From NCBI GenBank assembly GCA_038529355.1, contig JBCBDU010000003.1, positions 62,001-126,000 of the forward strand: a DNA stretch of 64,000 bases. The letters are read 5' to 3'. The notes beneath the pieces are model-generated. The model worked only from the letters and a program-made list of their open reading frames with translations. It made no database searches and was not told where the DNA came from. The first letter of the stretch is position 1. Each line of letters opens with the position of its first letter. This document shows, one piece after another, positions 1 through 9,032 of the stretch. This DNA is from CALBPI01 sp038529355. Its GTDB lineage: Bacteria; Pseudomonadota; Gammaproteobacteria; Steroidobacterales; Woeseiaceae. Position numbers and translations under genes: made by a program.

Positions 1-630
1 GATGAGCGTTGCACCGCGCTCGCGATTGAGCTCGAACAGCAAATCCTCAACGCGCGATCCGGTCTTACTATCGAGATTGCCGGTAGGCTCATCGGCAAAC
101 AGCACATCCGGCTGCGTTGCAAACGCACGCGCGATTGCCACACGCTGTTTCTCACCGCCGGACAACTGCGCCGGATAGTGCTTCAGGCGCTCGACCAGTC
201 CAACATCAGTCAACGTCTGTTCGGCGACCGATCGCGCAGCGGCGACACCGGACAACTCCAGCGGCATCATGACGTTCTCCAGCGCCGTCAACGATGGGAT
301 CAGATGGAACGACTGAAACACGAAACCCACCTTGCCGGCGCGGGCGGCCGCGCGACCATCTTCGTCCAGCGTATCGAGTCGGGTCCCCGCAAGCTGCACG
401 CTGCCGGTGGACGGCGAGTCCAGCCCAGCCAACAACGCCAGCAACGTCGACTTGCCAGCACCGGACGGCCCCACGATCGCCAGAGTTTCGCCGCGCCGCG
501 CCTGGAACGATACATCGCGCAAAATGGTCAGATCACCATCGGCACTCGTCACTGTGCGGCCAAGGCCCTGTGCCTCGAGCACGAGTTGATCGTGAGAATT
601 TGGCTGGGTCGCAGCGTCGGCTGATGGCAT
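1..630 (-). CDS. ABC transporter ATP-binding protein, LolD/YbbA type (3' end cut off)
   Basis: This is the ATPase of an ABC exporter or lipoprotein-extraction system of the MacB/LolD/YbbA group. Its permease would lie off the left edge. The 210 codons present include a Walker A (GPSGAGKST, about residues 49-57), a Q-loop (GFVFQSF), the ABC signature (LSGGEKQR) and a Walker B (VLFADEPTGNLDS), followed by the start of the H-loop region. The ATG at 628-630 gives a normal N-terminus. The gene is divergent from a TesA-type esterase 41 bases away. In E. coli, ybbA and tesA are divergent neighbours in the same way, so YbbA is the best guess. The ATPase call is certain; the exact substrate is not. 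The C-terminus lies outside the window. Confidence 0.9.
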   Translation of the reverse strand, partial: MPSADAATQPNSHDQLVLEAQGLGRTVTSADGDLTILRDVSFQARRGETLAIVGPSGAGKSTLLALLAGLDSPSTGSVQLAGTRLDTLDEDGRAAARAGKVGFVFQSFHLIPSLTALENVMMPLELSGVAAARSVAEQTLTDVGLVERLKHYPAQLSGGEKQRVAIARAFATQPDVLFADEPTGNLDSKTGSRVEDLLFELNRERGATLI

Positions 631-671
631 GATGAGCGCGTTCCTGTGTTTGTATCCGAAAGAGGTGTTAC

Positions 672-1430
672 GTGGCTGACAACAAATCCGGCATTGGCAT
701 CATTATCGTCGTGGTCGCAGCGCTGGGCCTGGGTCTGTCCTTCGCCACCGGTCAATTCGCCAGCCAGTCCGCGCCGGATGCACCACCGGCTGCACAAGCT
801 GCAGCACCGACCGCAGCGACGCAAGACCCGGATCCGTCACAGCCCACCTTGATTGTGGTCGGAGACAGCCTGAGCGCTGGCTATGGCTTGGCGTCGCTTG
901 ACCAGACCTGGGTAGCACTGCTGCAGCAACGTTTGAACGAACAAGAATATGGCATCCGCGTGATCAACGCGAGCATCAGCGGCGACACATCGCAGGGTGG
1001 TGCCACGCGCCTGCCCGCCGCGCTCGAACGGCACGCGCCGATCGTCGTCGTCATTGAGCTGGGCGGCAACGATGGCTTGCGCGGCATCGCGCTCGACGTT
1101 ATGCAAAACAACTTCGAACGGATGATCGACGCCAGCATCGCAGCCGGCGCCAAACCAGTGTTGCTCGGCATGCGCATCCCGCTGAACTACGGCGAACGTT
1201 ATACACAAGCCTTCGAGCAGCTCTACGTGACGCTGTCAGATCGGTACAACTTACCGCTGGAGCCATTTTTTCTGAAGGATGTGGCGCTCGATCCTGAACT
1301 GATGCAAAGTGACGGGATTCATCCAACGGCCGAAGCGCAACCGCTGATGCTCGAGCGCGCGTGGCCGGTGATCCAGCAGGCAATCGATGCGCAGCTGCCC
1401 AGAGCGGCGCGCTCCGGTACGGGGGAATAA
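672..1430 (+). CDS. tesA: GDSL-family arylesterase / lysophospholipase, TesA type
   Basis: This is a periplasmic SGNH/GDSL hydrolase of 252 residues that cleaves acyl esters and thioesters. Residues 8-28 form a hydrophobic N-terminal segment (signal or anchor), followed by an Ala/Pro-rich linker. Block I is GDSLSAGYG with the nucleophile Ser66. The GGNDGLRG block supplies oxyanion residues. Asp214 and His217 in SDGIHPTAEA complete the triad. The start is GTG at 672, preceded by an AGAGG ribosome site at about 7 bases. The gene lies divergent from a YbbA-type ATPase, the classical tesA context, and stops 5 bases before the acyl-CoA ligase gene. The two may share a transcript and act together on free fatty acids. 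Family is certain; preferred substrate is inferred. Confidence 0.9.
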   Translation: MADNKSGIGIIIVVVAALGLGLSFATGQFASQSAPDAPPAAQAAAPTAATQDPDPSQPTLIVVGDSLSAGYGLASLDQTWVALLQQRLNEQEYGIRVINASISGDTSQGGATRLPAALERHAPIVVVIELGGNDGLRGIALDVMQNNFERMIDASIAAGAKPVLLGMRIPLNYGERYTQAFEQLYVTLSDRYNLPLEPFFLKDVALDPELMQSDGIHPTAEAQPLMLERAWPVIQQAIDAQLPRAARSGTGE

Positions 1431-1435
1431 CAACA

Positions 1436-3097
1436 ATGCGCGTAGAAAAGATCTGGCTGTCCTCTTACGTCGACGGCATTCCGGAACACATCGATACCGG
1501 CGGTTTCGAATCGCTGGGCCACATGATCGACCAGTGTTGCAAGGAATACGCAGACAAGCCGGCCTACGCGAATATGGGTCATCAGATCACATTTGCTGAA
1601 CTGGACGACCTGTCGACGCGCTTTGCAGCGTGGCTACAGCACAAGGGTCTGAGCAAGGGCGATCGGGTTGCGTTGATGATGCCGAACATCCTGCAATATC
1701 CGGTGGCGCTGTTTGGCGTGCTGCGCGCGGGGCTTGTCGCCGTCAACGTCAATCCGCTGTACACCAAGCGCGAACTGCAACACCAGATGAGCGACTCCGG
1801 TGCACGCGCCATTGTCATTCTTGAGAATTTCGCGTCAACGCTCGCCGACGTCATCGCCGATACGCCGCTCGAGTATGTCATCACGACGCAAGTTGGCGAT
1901 CTGCTACCGGGCTTGAAAAAACCGCTGACCAACTTCGTCGTCAAACGCGTCAAGAAAATGGTGCCGCCGTTCTCGCTGCCGAACGTCGACAAACTGCCAG
2001 CCGTACTGAAGAGCAACCACACGTTTACGAAACCTGACATTAACTTGCAGGATCTTGCGTTCCTGCAGTACACCGGTGGCACGACCGGCGTCGCCAAGGG
2101 CGCGATGCTTAGCCACAGTAATCTGGTGCACAACATCCAGCAGTCGATGGCGTGGTTGGGCGAAACGCTCGACAACAAGCCGCAGGTGGCGATCACCGCG
2201 TTGCCGCTATATCACATCTTTTCGCTGGAAGGGAACTGCCTCAGCCTGCTCGCCAAGGGTGGCTTGAATGTGTTAATCACCAACCCGCGCGACTTCGATG
2301 CATTCGTCGCGGAGCTGAACAAGTACCCCTTCACGTACTTCACCGGCGTCAACACGCTATTTAATGCGTTGTTGAATACGCCGGCTTTTCATGAGGTCGA
2401 CTTCAGCCACCTCGATATCACGATTGGCGGCGGCATGGCCGTGCAAAAGGCCGTCGCAGACAAGTGGCAGGCCGTCACCGGTGCTCCGATGATTCAGGCC
2501 TATGGTTTGACCGAGACGTCTCCGGCCGCCGTCATCAACCCGTTTGTCGAAAACCCGGAGTTCACCGGCGCTATTGGATTGCCGATTTCGTCGACTGAAG
2601 TCGGTATTTTCGATGACGACGGCAATGCGCTACCCGTTGGCGACATCGGGGAGATCTGCATCCGCGGCCCGCAAGTGATGGAAGGTTACTGGCAACGGCC
2701 GGAAGAAACCGAAAAGGTCATGATGGGCGATTGGCTGCGCACCGGCGACATTGGGCGCATGAACAGCGAGGGCTTCGTGTTTATCGAAGATCGCAAGAAA
2801 GACATGATTCTTGTCTCCGGCTTCAACGTGTATCCGAATGAGATTGAAGATGTTGTTGCGGCAATACCCGGCGTGGTCGAAACGGCTGCCGTTGGCAAGG
2901 AAGATGAAAAATCCGGTGAAGTGGTCAAACTGTTTGTGGTGGTGAACGATCCGAGCGTCGACAAGGCGCGCATCATCGCGCACTGCCGCGAGAATCTGAC
3001 TGGTTACAAGGTGCCTAAGGAAGTCGTCTTCAAGGATGAGCTGCCGAAAACGAACGTTGGCAAGATCCTGCGCCGCGAATTGCGCGACGCCGGATAG
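1436..3097 (+). CDS. fadD: Long-chain fatty acid-CoA ligase, FadD type
   Basis: This is an ANL-superfamily acyl-CoA synthetase of 553 residues that activates fatty acids with ATP and CoA for beta-oxidation or lipid synthesis. The P-loop is YTGGTTGVAKGA, the adenylate-binding motif is YGLTETSP, the hinge region contains WLRTGDIG, and the C-terminal catalytic lysine motif is GKILRRELRD. Length is normal for FadD (about 550-560). The frame is open upstream to 1361, but the ATG at 1436 follows a GGGGGAA ribosome site and gives the family-typical N-terminus. It begins 5 bases after the TesA-type esterase gene, so coupled expression is likely. It converges on the DUF445 gene with a 12-base gap. Confidence 0.93.
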   Translation: MRVEKIWLSSYVDGIPEHIDTGGFESLGHMIDQCCKEYADKPAYANMGHQITFAELDDLSTRFAAWLQHKGLSKGDRVALMMPNILQYPVALFGVLRAGLVAVNVNPLYTKRELQHQMSDSGARAIVILENFASTLADVIADTPLEYVITTQVGDLLPGLKKPLTNFVVKRVKKMVPPFSLPNVDKLPAVLKSNHTFTKPDINLQDLAFLQYTGGTTGVAKGAMLSHSNLVHNIQQSMAWLGETLDNKPQVAITALPLYHIFSLEGNCLSLLAKGGLNVLITNPRDFDAFVAELNKYPFTYFTGVNTLFNALLNTPAFHEVDFSHLDITIGGGMAVQKAVADKWQAVTGAPMIQAYGLTETSPAAVINPFVENPEFTGAIGLPISSTEVGIFDDDGNALPVGDIGEICIRGPQVMEGYWQRPEETEKVMMGDWLRTGDIGRMNSEGFVFIEDRKKDMILVSGFNVYPNEIEDVVAAIPGVVETAAVGKEDEKSGEVVKLFVVVNDPSVDKARIIAHCRENLTGYKVPKEVVFKDELPKTNVGKILRRELRDAG

Positions 3098-3109
3098 CGA
3101 ACGGGCACG

Positions 3110-4366
3110 TCAGGCAAAAAGCGCGTGCCACAACGTGTAGAGCGTCAAACCGGCGAGTCCGCCAACGAGCGTGCCATTGATGCGAATGAATTGCAGGTCG
3201 CGGCCGACGCGCTGCTCGATCAGGTCGGCTGCCATGTCGGCATCCCAGCTGCGCACCGTTTCCGAGATGACGCGCGTGATCTGGTCACGATAGCGCGTGA
3301 TGACATACAGCGCCGCATCGCGCAGCGACTGGTTAATCTCATCACGCAGCTCCGGCGTGCGCGCCAGACCATCGCTCATACTCACCAACGCTTCGGTGAC
3401 GCGCTCGCGGAATGCCGACTGCGGATCTTGCGCCTCGCGCATCAAAAACGCTGATACGTCGGACACCACCGATGACAGGAACTGCGCCAGGCGCGGGTGC
3501 TCGAGAAACTCCTGCTTCAACTGCTCGCCGCGCTCGATCAACGATTCGTCCTGCTGCAGAGCCTCAACGACATCGGTCAGCATACTGCGCAGGTGTTCGC
3601 GCGCGCGCCGCTCTCCACCTTCCTCATCGTCAGTCAGCGCGGTTTCTACCTCGGCAACCAACCGGCGGTAGATGCGCTCGTCGACAAAACCGGGCAACCA
3701 CCACGGCGAGCGCTCACCGACGGTATCGCGTATATTCTGGCGATTCTCATCGAATTGGTTTTGTGCCAGCGTTACGATGCCGGTCAACAGCGTGTCGTCC
3801 GGATCGTTGATGATCAACATCTCTAGCACCTGACCCAGCAACGGCGTGACACGCAGCTCGGACAACGCACCGTGCAGATTGTCCTTGACCAGCGCACGTA
3901 GCGCCTTGTTATCGCCAGCGCGCACGACGCGCCGAAGTACGCGTGCAACATCTTCGGTGAGCCGGGCGGCGTTGTCGGAGCGCGACAGCCAATCGGCAGC
4001 GACACCGGCAATGTCGACACGATCCAGACGAGGACCCAGCGCTTCGCGGTTCAGAAAGTGCGTGCCGATGAAGTCGGCTAACGTCTCGCCGATCTCGTCC
4101 TTGCGGCGCTTGATGATCGCCGTATGCGGAATCGGCAAACCAAGCGGTTCGCGAAACAGCGCGGTCACGGCAAACCAGTCGGCAAGCGCACCGACGGTGC
4201 CCGCTTCGGCAAACGCGCGTACGTAACCCAGCCAGCCGTAGCGCGGCTCGAGCCAACCGGTCAACAGGTACAACGCAAGCATGGCAAGCAGCAGCAAATG
4301 CGCCAGCCACTTCATGCGCTGCAAGCGGCGCAGGCGCTGTTGCTGCAGATCGGCAACAGCGGTCAT
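3110..4366 (-). CDS. DUF445 family membrane protein (YjiN-like)
   Basis: This is a 418-residue protein of unknown function in the DUF445/YjiN family. An N-terminal transmembrane helix (about residues 20-37) is followed by a conserved segment around GALADWFAVTALFREP, typical of the family. A long, charged, largely helical region comes next, and a second hydrophobic helix lies at the very C-terminus (about residues 395-415). This suggests an inner-membrane protein with a large soluble central part. It is the last gene of a minus-strand run and follows hemE by 9 bases. No biochemical function can be assigned from the sequence. The family call is strong. Confidence 0.85.
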   Translation of the reverse strand: MTAVADLQQQRLRRLQRMKWLAHLLLLAMLALYLLTGWLEPRYGWLGYVRAFAEAGTVGALADWFAVTALFREPLGLPIPHTAIIKRRKDEIGETLADFIGTHFLNREALGPRLDRVDIAGVAADWLSRSDNAARLTEDVARVLRRVVRAGDNKALRALVKDNLHGALSELRVTPLLGQVLEMLIINDPDDTLLTGIVTLAQNQFDENRQNIRDTVGERSPWWLPGFVDERIYRRLVAEVETALTDDEEGGERRAREHLRSMLTDVVEALQQDESLIERGEQLKQEFLEHPRLAQFLSSVVSDVSAFLMREAQDPQSAFRERVTEALVSMSDGLARTPELRDEINQSLRDAALYVITRYRDQITRVISETVRSWDADMAADLIEQRVGRDLQFIRINGTLVGGLAGLTLYTLWHALFA

Positions 4367-4375
4367 TGCCGCATC

Positions 4376-5443
4376 CTACCCGGTGTGAAAGCGCGGACTG
4401 TGCTCATGCAGTGCATCAACCATGACGCCAACTTTCGCCGGATCAATCTCCGGATGGATGCCATGACCGAGATTGAACACGTGACCCGGACCCTGACCGT
4501 AACTCTCCAGCACCCGCATAACGCCATCGCGAATCGCCTCGTCGTTGGCGTACAACAACGACGGATCGAGGTTACCCTGCAGCGCGACCTTGTTGCCGGT
4601 CAGACGACGCGCCTCACCCATGTCAGTCGTCCAGTCGACGCCCAAACCATCACAGCCGGATTCAGCCATCATTGACAGACGCGTTCCAGCACCTTTCGTG
4701 AACAGCACCACTGGCACGCGCCGGCCATCACGCTCGCGCTGCAGACCATCGACAATCGCCTGCATGCTGGCCAGCGAGTAGCGCGCGTATTGCGACGGCT
4801 CGAGCACTGAGCCCCACGTATCAAACACCATCACTGCCTGCGCGCCGGCTTCAATCTGTGCGTTCAAATAGTTCGTCGTCATCGTCGCAAGCTTTGCCAT
4901 CAACGCATCGGCCGCTTCCGGCTCGCTGTACAACAACGCCTTCGCTTTGCTGTAGGTCTTACTGCTGCCACCCTCGATCATGTACGTCGCCACGGTCCAT
5001 GGACTGCCCGCGAAACCGATCAATGGCACGCTGCCGTCCAGCGCCTTGCGAATCGTCGATACCGCATTGGTCACGTAGCCCAGCGTGTCGGCGACATCCG
5101 GCACCGGGAGATTTTTGATGTCAGCGACGGTGTCGATCGTGCGCTCAAAACGCGGGCCTTCACCGGCCGAGAAATACAAACCAAGCCCCATTGCATCGGG
5201 CACGGTCAAAATGTCCGAGAACAGAATCGCCGCATCAAACGCATAGCGGCGCAGCGGCTGCAGGGTCACTTCGCAGGCAAGCTCGGCATTGCGGCATAGC
5301 GACATGAAGTCGCCGGCTTCAGCACGCGTGGCACGGTACTCCGGCAGATAGCGGCCCGCCTGGCGCATCATCCAGATCGGCGTACGATCGACAGGTTGGC
5401 GCATCAGCGCACGCAAAAAACGGTCATTCTTGAGCTCGGTCAT
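4376..5443 (-). CDS. hemE: Uroporphyrinogen III decarboxylase
   Basis: This cytosolic enzyme decarboxylates the four acetate side chains of uroporphyrinogen III to give coproporphyrinogen III in heme synthesis. It has 355 residues, the normal length. The N-terminus carries the signature PIWMMRQAGRYLPEYR (about residues 22-37), including the substrate-contacting arginines. GFAGSPWTVATYMIEGGSSK and the C-terminal FNLGHGIHPE are also family hallmarks. The ATG start is the only sensible one. pyrF lies 18 bases upstream and DUF445 9 bases downstream, forming a housekeeping run with dgt and aroKB. Nothing looks degenerate. Confidence 0.97.
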   Translation of the reverse strand: MTELKNDRFLRALMRQPVDRTPIWMMRQAGRYLPEYRATRAEAGDFMSLCRNAELACEVTLQPLRRYAFDAAILFSDILTVPDAMGLGLYFSAGEGPRFERTIDTVADIKNLPVPDVADTLGYVTNAVSTIRKALDGSVPLIGFAGSPWTVATYMIEGGSSKTYSKAKALLYSEPEAADALMAKLATMTTNYLNAQIEAGAQAVMVFDTWGSVLEPSQYARYSLASMQAIVDGLQRERDGRRVPVVLFTKGAGTRLSMMAESGCDGLGVDWTTDMGEARRLTGNKVALQGNLDPSLLYANDEAIRDGVMRVLESYGQGPGHVFNLGHGIHPEIDPAKVGVMVDALHEHSPRFHTG

Positions 5444-5461
5444 TATCGGTTCCTGATGCGC

Positions 5462-6169
5462 TCAGCTGAAATGCTGGCGGATAGTAGTCACAATGTCTTC
5501 GGCGGCGAGGCGCGGATCCGGTGCATTACGGATCGGTCGCCCCACGACAATATAGTCAGCGCCATTGGCGAACGCTTGCGACACGCTGACAACGCGTTTC
5601 TGATCGTCGACGGGACGGTTATCGACCGGGCGAATGCCTGGTGTCACGACCAACAGCTTTTCATCCACGCTGTCGCGCAGCATAGGCACTTCTAGGCCGG
5701 ACGAAATGACCCCATCACAGCCGGCGGCCAACGCGCGCCGAGCGCGCGATGTAACCAGCGCCGGCACATCACAGTCGAAACCCAGATCGTCCATATCACC
5801 ACGATCGAGGCTGGTCAGCACCGTGACTGCCAGAATTTTCAGGTCGCCCTTTTCACTGGCAGCCGCTTCCATGACGGCCTGATTACCGTGCACGGTGCAG
5901 AACGTCGCGCCCCGCGCCGACAGGTTTTTGACCGCGGCAGCAACGGTCGCCGGCACATCAAACAGCTTAACGTCGATAAAGACCTTCTTGCCTTTGGCAA
6001 TGAGCCAATCGAGCAACTCGAAGTAACCCTCGCGCATCGCAAGTTCAAGGCCGATCTTGTAGAACTGCACAGCATCGCCGAGCGTCTCAACCAACGCGCG
6101 CGCCGCCTGTGCATCGGGCACATCCAGCGCAAAGATCAGTCGGTCTTCGGGGGCTATTGATTTAGCCAT
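5462..6169 (-). CDS. pyrF: Orotidine 5'-phosphate decarboxylase
   Basis: This enzyme catalyses the last step of de novo UMP synthesis, decarboxylation of OMP. It is a TIM-barrel enzyme of 235 residues, the usual bacterial size. The N-terminal strand reads LIFALDVPD. The active-site motif FIDVKLFDVPATV gives the catalytic Asp-Lys-Asp array. The phosphate-binding C-terminal motif is TPGIRPV, followed by GADYIVVGRPI. The ATG at 6169 is clear. It sits 18 bases before hemE and 29 bases after dgt on the same strand. Confidence 0.96.
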   Translation of the reverse strand: MAKSIAPEDRLIFALDVPDAQAARALVETLGDAVQFYKIGLELAMREGYFELLDWLIAKGKKVFIDVKLFDVPATVAAAVKNLSARGATFCTVHGNQAVMEAAASEKGDLKILAVTVLTSLDRGDMDDLGFDCDVPALVTSRARRALAAGCDGVISSGLEVPMLRDSVDEKLLVVTPGIRPVDNRPVDDQKRVVSVSQAFANGADYIVVGRPIRNAPDPRLAAEDIVTTIRQHFS

Positions 6170-6198
6170 GGTGCAGATTCCACTCGCTCACAAAGGCG

Positions 6199-7368
6199 TT
6201 AGTTTACCTGAGACGGGACGCTGATCACGCCTTGTTGCGACAGTTCTGCATGCATATTGATTGCGAACCGATCGGTCATGCCTGCCAAATAGTCGGCAAT
6301 GATTCGCATCTTGCGCGTGTCATCCAGTGCCGCATTGGCCAGACGGCGCTCGCGGTGCGCGGCGGGAATCAACTCGAAGCGCGCAACGAGCGCGGCAAAC
6401 AAGTCCGTGACAATCTGCCTGGAGCGCTCCTGCACGCGGCGCACATCCGAGTGATGATAAAGGTTAGCGTACAAAAAGCGCTTCAAAGACAGATGCGCGG
6501 CAGCCATCTCCGGCGATAACTGCACGAGCCGTTCGCTGTGCGCGCGCACAGCATCGATATCCGACGGCGCAGCAGCGTCCAGCAGCGCACGACTGTTGGC
6601 AATCAGATCACGCACGACCGTTGCGATCATGCGCCGCTTGACCTCATTGATCAGCCGGTCCGCGGAAAGGTTGGGGTAGCGACCAATGACCTCACGATAC
6701 GGCTCATCAAACAGCCGTTCGCTGCGCAATGCATCAATGTCCAGCAATCCGGCGCGCACGCCATCATCGACATCATGGTTGTTGTAGGCAATCGCATCGG
6801 CGATATCGGCCAGCTGCGCCTCGCAACCGGGCAACGTGCGGTCGATGAAGCGTTGACCTAGCGCGCCCAGACGTCGGGCATTGGTCTTGGCGCAGTGTTT
6901 CAGGATGCCCTCGCGCGTTTCAAAGGTCAGATTCAAGCCATCGAACTGCGCATATTTTTCTTCCAACTCGTCCACGATGCGCAGTGACTGCAAGTTGTGT
7001 TCGAAACCACCGTGCTCGCGCATGCAGGCATTGAGGGCGTCCTGGCCGGCGTGACCAAACGGCGTGTGCCCCAAATCGTGCGCCAGACAGATCGCCTCCG
7101 TCAGCGCCTCGTGCAGACCGAGCGACAACGCAACCGTACGCGCCACTTGCGCAACCTCGAGAGAGTGCGTCAGCCGCGTGCGGTAGTGATCGCCTTCATA
7201 ATTGACAAAGACTTGGGTCTTGTACATCAATCGGCGAAACGCCGTGCAGTGGATGATGCGATCGCGATCGCGGTGATAGATACCGCGCTCTGTCGGCGGC
7301 GCCTCATCATGCACTCGACCGCGACTGGTCGCTGCCTGGGCAGCGCAGGGCCTCAACGCATCAACCAT
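6199..7368 (-). CDS. dgt: Deoxyguanosinetriphosphate triphosphohydrolase-like protein (HD domain)
   Basis: This is a dNTP triphosphohydrolase of the dGTPase family (deoxynucleotide to deoxynucleoside plus triphosphate), probably controlling the dNTP pool. HD-domain metal ligands are visible in RLTHSLEVAQ, CLAHDLGHTPFGHAG and AYNNHDVDDG. The Arg-rich start ERGIYHRDRDRIIHCTAFRR is typical. The chosen ATG (7366-7368) overlaps the aroB stop by 8 bases and gives 389 residues. The frame stays open further upstream, but only inside aroB. The family is certain; nucleotide preference is not readable. Confidence 0.92.
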   Translation of the reverse strand: MVDALRPCAAQAATSRGRVHDEAPPTERGIYHRDRDRIIHCTAFRRLMYKTQVFVNYEGDHYRTRLTHSLEVAQVARTVALSLGLHEALTEAICLAHDLGHTPFGHAGQDALNACMREHGGFEHNLQSLRIVDELEEKYAQFDGLNLTFETREGILKHCAKTNARRLGALGQRFIDRTLPGCEAQLADIADAIAYNNHDVDDGVRAGLLDIDALRSERLFDEPYREVIGRYPNLSADRLINEVKRRMIATVVRDLIANSRALLDAAAPSDIDAVRAHSERLVQLSPEMAAAHLSLKRFLYANLYHHSDVRRVQERSRQIVTDLFAALVARFELIPAAHRERRLANAALDDTRKMRIIADYLAGMTDRFAINMHAELSQQGVISVPSQVN

Positions 7369-8437
7369 TGACCTGTTCCAACACGCTGACCAAACGGCTG
7401 CGGTCATAGTCACTGCTGACAAACGCAGCTCCCAAAGCGCGCAGCAAAATCAATCGAATCTGACCGGCCAGTACCTTCTTGTCATGCCCCATCGCTTCCA
7501 GCAATTGTTCGCAGGTCAACCCGCCCGCGGTCGTTGGCAAACCGGCGGCGTGCAGCAATGCGCTCAGTCGTTTGCGCTCGCCGGTCTCGATGTCGCTCAT
7601 GTCTGCCGCGAGGCGCATGCCGATCGCCACCGCCTCACCGTGCAGCCAGGTCGCGTAGCCGGTGCACGCCTCAACGGCGTGGCCAAATGTGTGACCGAAA
7701 TTGAGCAGCGCACGACGACCTTGCTCGGTTTCATCTTCGGCGACGATCTGCGCCTTGAGCGTACAGCAACGCGCGATAGCTTCGGCGAGTGGCTCAGCAT
7801 CACGCGCCATCAACGCCGCAATATTCGCCTCCAGCCACGCAAAAAACTCGCGATCCATGATCGCGCCATACTTGATGACCTCAGCCATGCCTGCGCTGTA
7901 TTCGCGTTCGGGCAGCGTTTGCAGCGTATCAGTATCGATAAACACCGCGGCAGGTTGATGAAAAGCGCCAATCAGATTTTTGCCCCGCGGATGATTCACG
8001 CCGGTCTTACCGCCCACAGACGAATCGACCTGCGCCAGCAACGTCGTGGGTATCTGGATGAACGCAACACCGCGCATGTAACAGGCTGCGGCGAAACCGG
8101 TCATGTCACCGACAACACCACCACCCAGCGCGACAAACGTGACGTCTCGCGCGGCGTTCGCTGCGAGCGCCATGTCGAGGATGCCGCTGAGCTGTTCAAG
8201 GGTCTTGTGCTGCTCACCATCAGGCAGCACATGCGTTTGCACCGCATAGCCATCCAGCGCGCGCTGCAACGCTTCAAGATACAGCGGGGCAACGGTGACG
8301 TTGCTGACCACAATAACCTGCTGGCCAGCCAGCGCCCGCTGCAACGTTGCGGACTGCTGCAACAAGCCGCGGCCAATCAGGATGTCATAGCTGCGTGCGC
8401 CGAGGCTGACGCGGACGGTGTGACTGACAGCATTCAT
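7361..8437 (-). CDS. aroB: 3-dehydroquinate synthase
   Basis: This is the second step of the shikimate pathway, converting DAHP to 3-dehydroquinate with NAD and zinc. It has 358 residues from the ATG at 8437, which overlaps the aroK stop as ATGA and has GGAGAG 8 bases upstream. An earlier GTG at 8446 is less likely. Motifs: GGGVVGDMTGFAAACYMRG for NAD binding, the conserved TTLLAQVDSSVGGKTGVNH, and zinc ligands in LNFGHTFGHAVE and WLHGEAVAIGM. Translational coupling to aroK is the standard gammaproteobacterial arrangement. Confidence 0.97.
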   Translation of the reverse strand: MNAVSHTVRVSLGARSYDILIGRGLLQQSATLQRALAGQQVIVVSNVTVAPLYLEALQRALDGYAVQTHVLPDGEQHKTLEQLSGILDMALAANAARDVTFVALGGGVVGDMTGFAAACYMRGVAFIQIPTTLLAQVDSSVGGKTGVNHPRGKNLIGAFHQPAAVFIDTDTLQTLPEREYSAGMAEVIKYGAIMDREFFAWLEANIAALMARDAEPLAEAIARCCTLKAQIVAEDETEQGRRALLNFGHTFGHAVEACTGYATWLHGEAVAIGMRLAADMSDIETGERKRLSALLHAAGLPTTAGGLTCEQLLEAMGHDKKVLAGQIRLILLRALGAAFVSSDYDRSRLVSVLEQVNG

Positions 8438-8955
8438 TGGTTGCACTCTCCATTCAGCACACGGGCGATGTTATCGGCCACATCCGGCACGCGCGCACCG
8501 TCTGTTGCAATCGTCAGATCGGCAATCGAACGATACAACGGATCGCGCACATCAAACAGCCGTTGCAGCACGGCTTGCGGATCCGGATCGTCGAGCAACG
8601 GGCGGTGACTGCCATGACGCACGCGTTCGTATTGCTGGGCAACGCTGGCGTGCAAATAGATCACCGTGCCGCGCGCTACCAGCGCAGAGCGATTGGCCGG
8701 GTCCATCACCACGCCACCACCGGTGGCCACGACCGTATGGTCGCGCTGCGTCAATGTCTGGATTGCCTGGCATTCGCGTTTGCGGAAACCGCGCTCGCCC
8801 TCGCGTTCGAAGATATAGGCAATGTCCACGCCGGTGCGTTGCTCAATGTAGCTATCGCAGTCGACAAAATCGCATGCAAGCTTGTGCGCCAGTCGTTTAC
8901 CGACAGCAGACTTGCCAGCGCCCATCGGCCCCACCAGAAACAGTCGCTGATTCAT
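8434..8955 (-). CDS. aroK: Shikimate kinase
   Basis: This phosphorylates shikimate at the 3-OH with ATP. It is 173 residues long from the ATG at 8955. The P-loop is GPMGAGKS near the N-terminus. Shikimate contacts are seen in DCDSYIEQRTG and in the GGG motif of VVATGGGVVM. The lid region contains RHGSHRPLL. A TTG start at 8973 is possible, but it would lie in the T-tract of the pilQ terminator, so the ATG is preferred. The stop overlaps the aroB start. A strong terminator upstream suggests that aroK-aroB is at least partly uncoupled from the pil operon. Confidence 0.95.
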   Translation of the reverse strand: MNQRLFLVGPMGAGKSAVGKRLAHKLACDFVDCDSYIEQRTGVDIAYIFEREGERGFRKRECQAIQTLTQRDHTVVATGGGVVMDPANRSALVARGTVIYLHASVAQQYERVRHGSHRPLLDDPDPQAVLQRLFDVRDPLYRSIADLTIATDGARVPDVADNIARVLNGECNQ

Positions 8956-8971
8956 TGCGTCACGATCACCC

Positions 8972-9009
8972 AAAAAAAAGCTGCCGCACCGACAAAGCGG
9001 TGCGGCAGC
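8972..9009 (-). terminator. Rho-independent terminator after pilQ
   Basis: The arms at 8980-8991 and 8998-9009 form a perfect 12-bp GC-rich stem with a 6-base loop. On the minus strand the stem is followed by eight T residues (A-run at 8972-8979). It lies 23 bases beyond the pilQ stop and 16 bases before the aroK ATG, so it ends or attenuates pilMNOPQ transcripts ahead of aroKB. Confidence 0.9.
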
Positions 9010-9032
9010 TCCATTGTAGCGGTCTCAGCGTA

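Noticed and set aside
7484..8608. Long open frame antisense to aroB/aroK
   Set aside because: Overlaps two well-supported genes with conserved catalytic motifs; no recognisable product.
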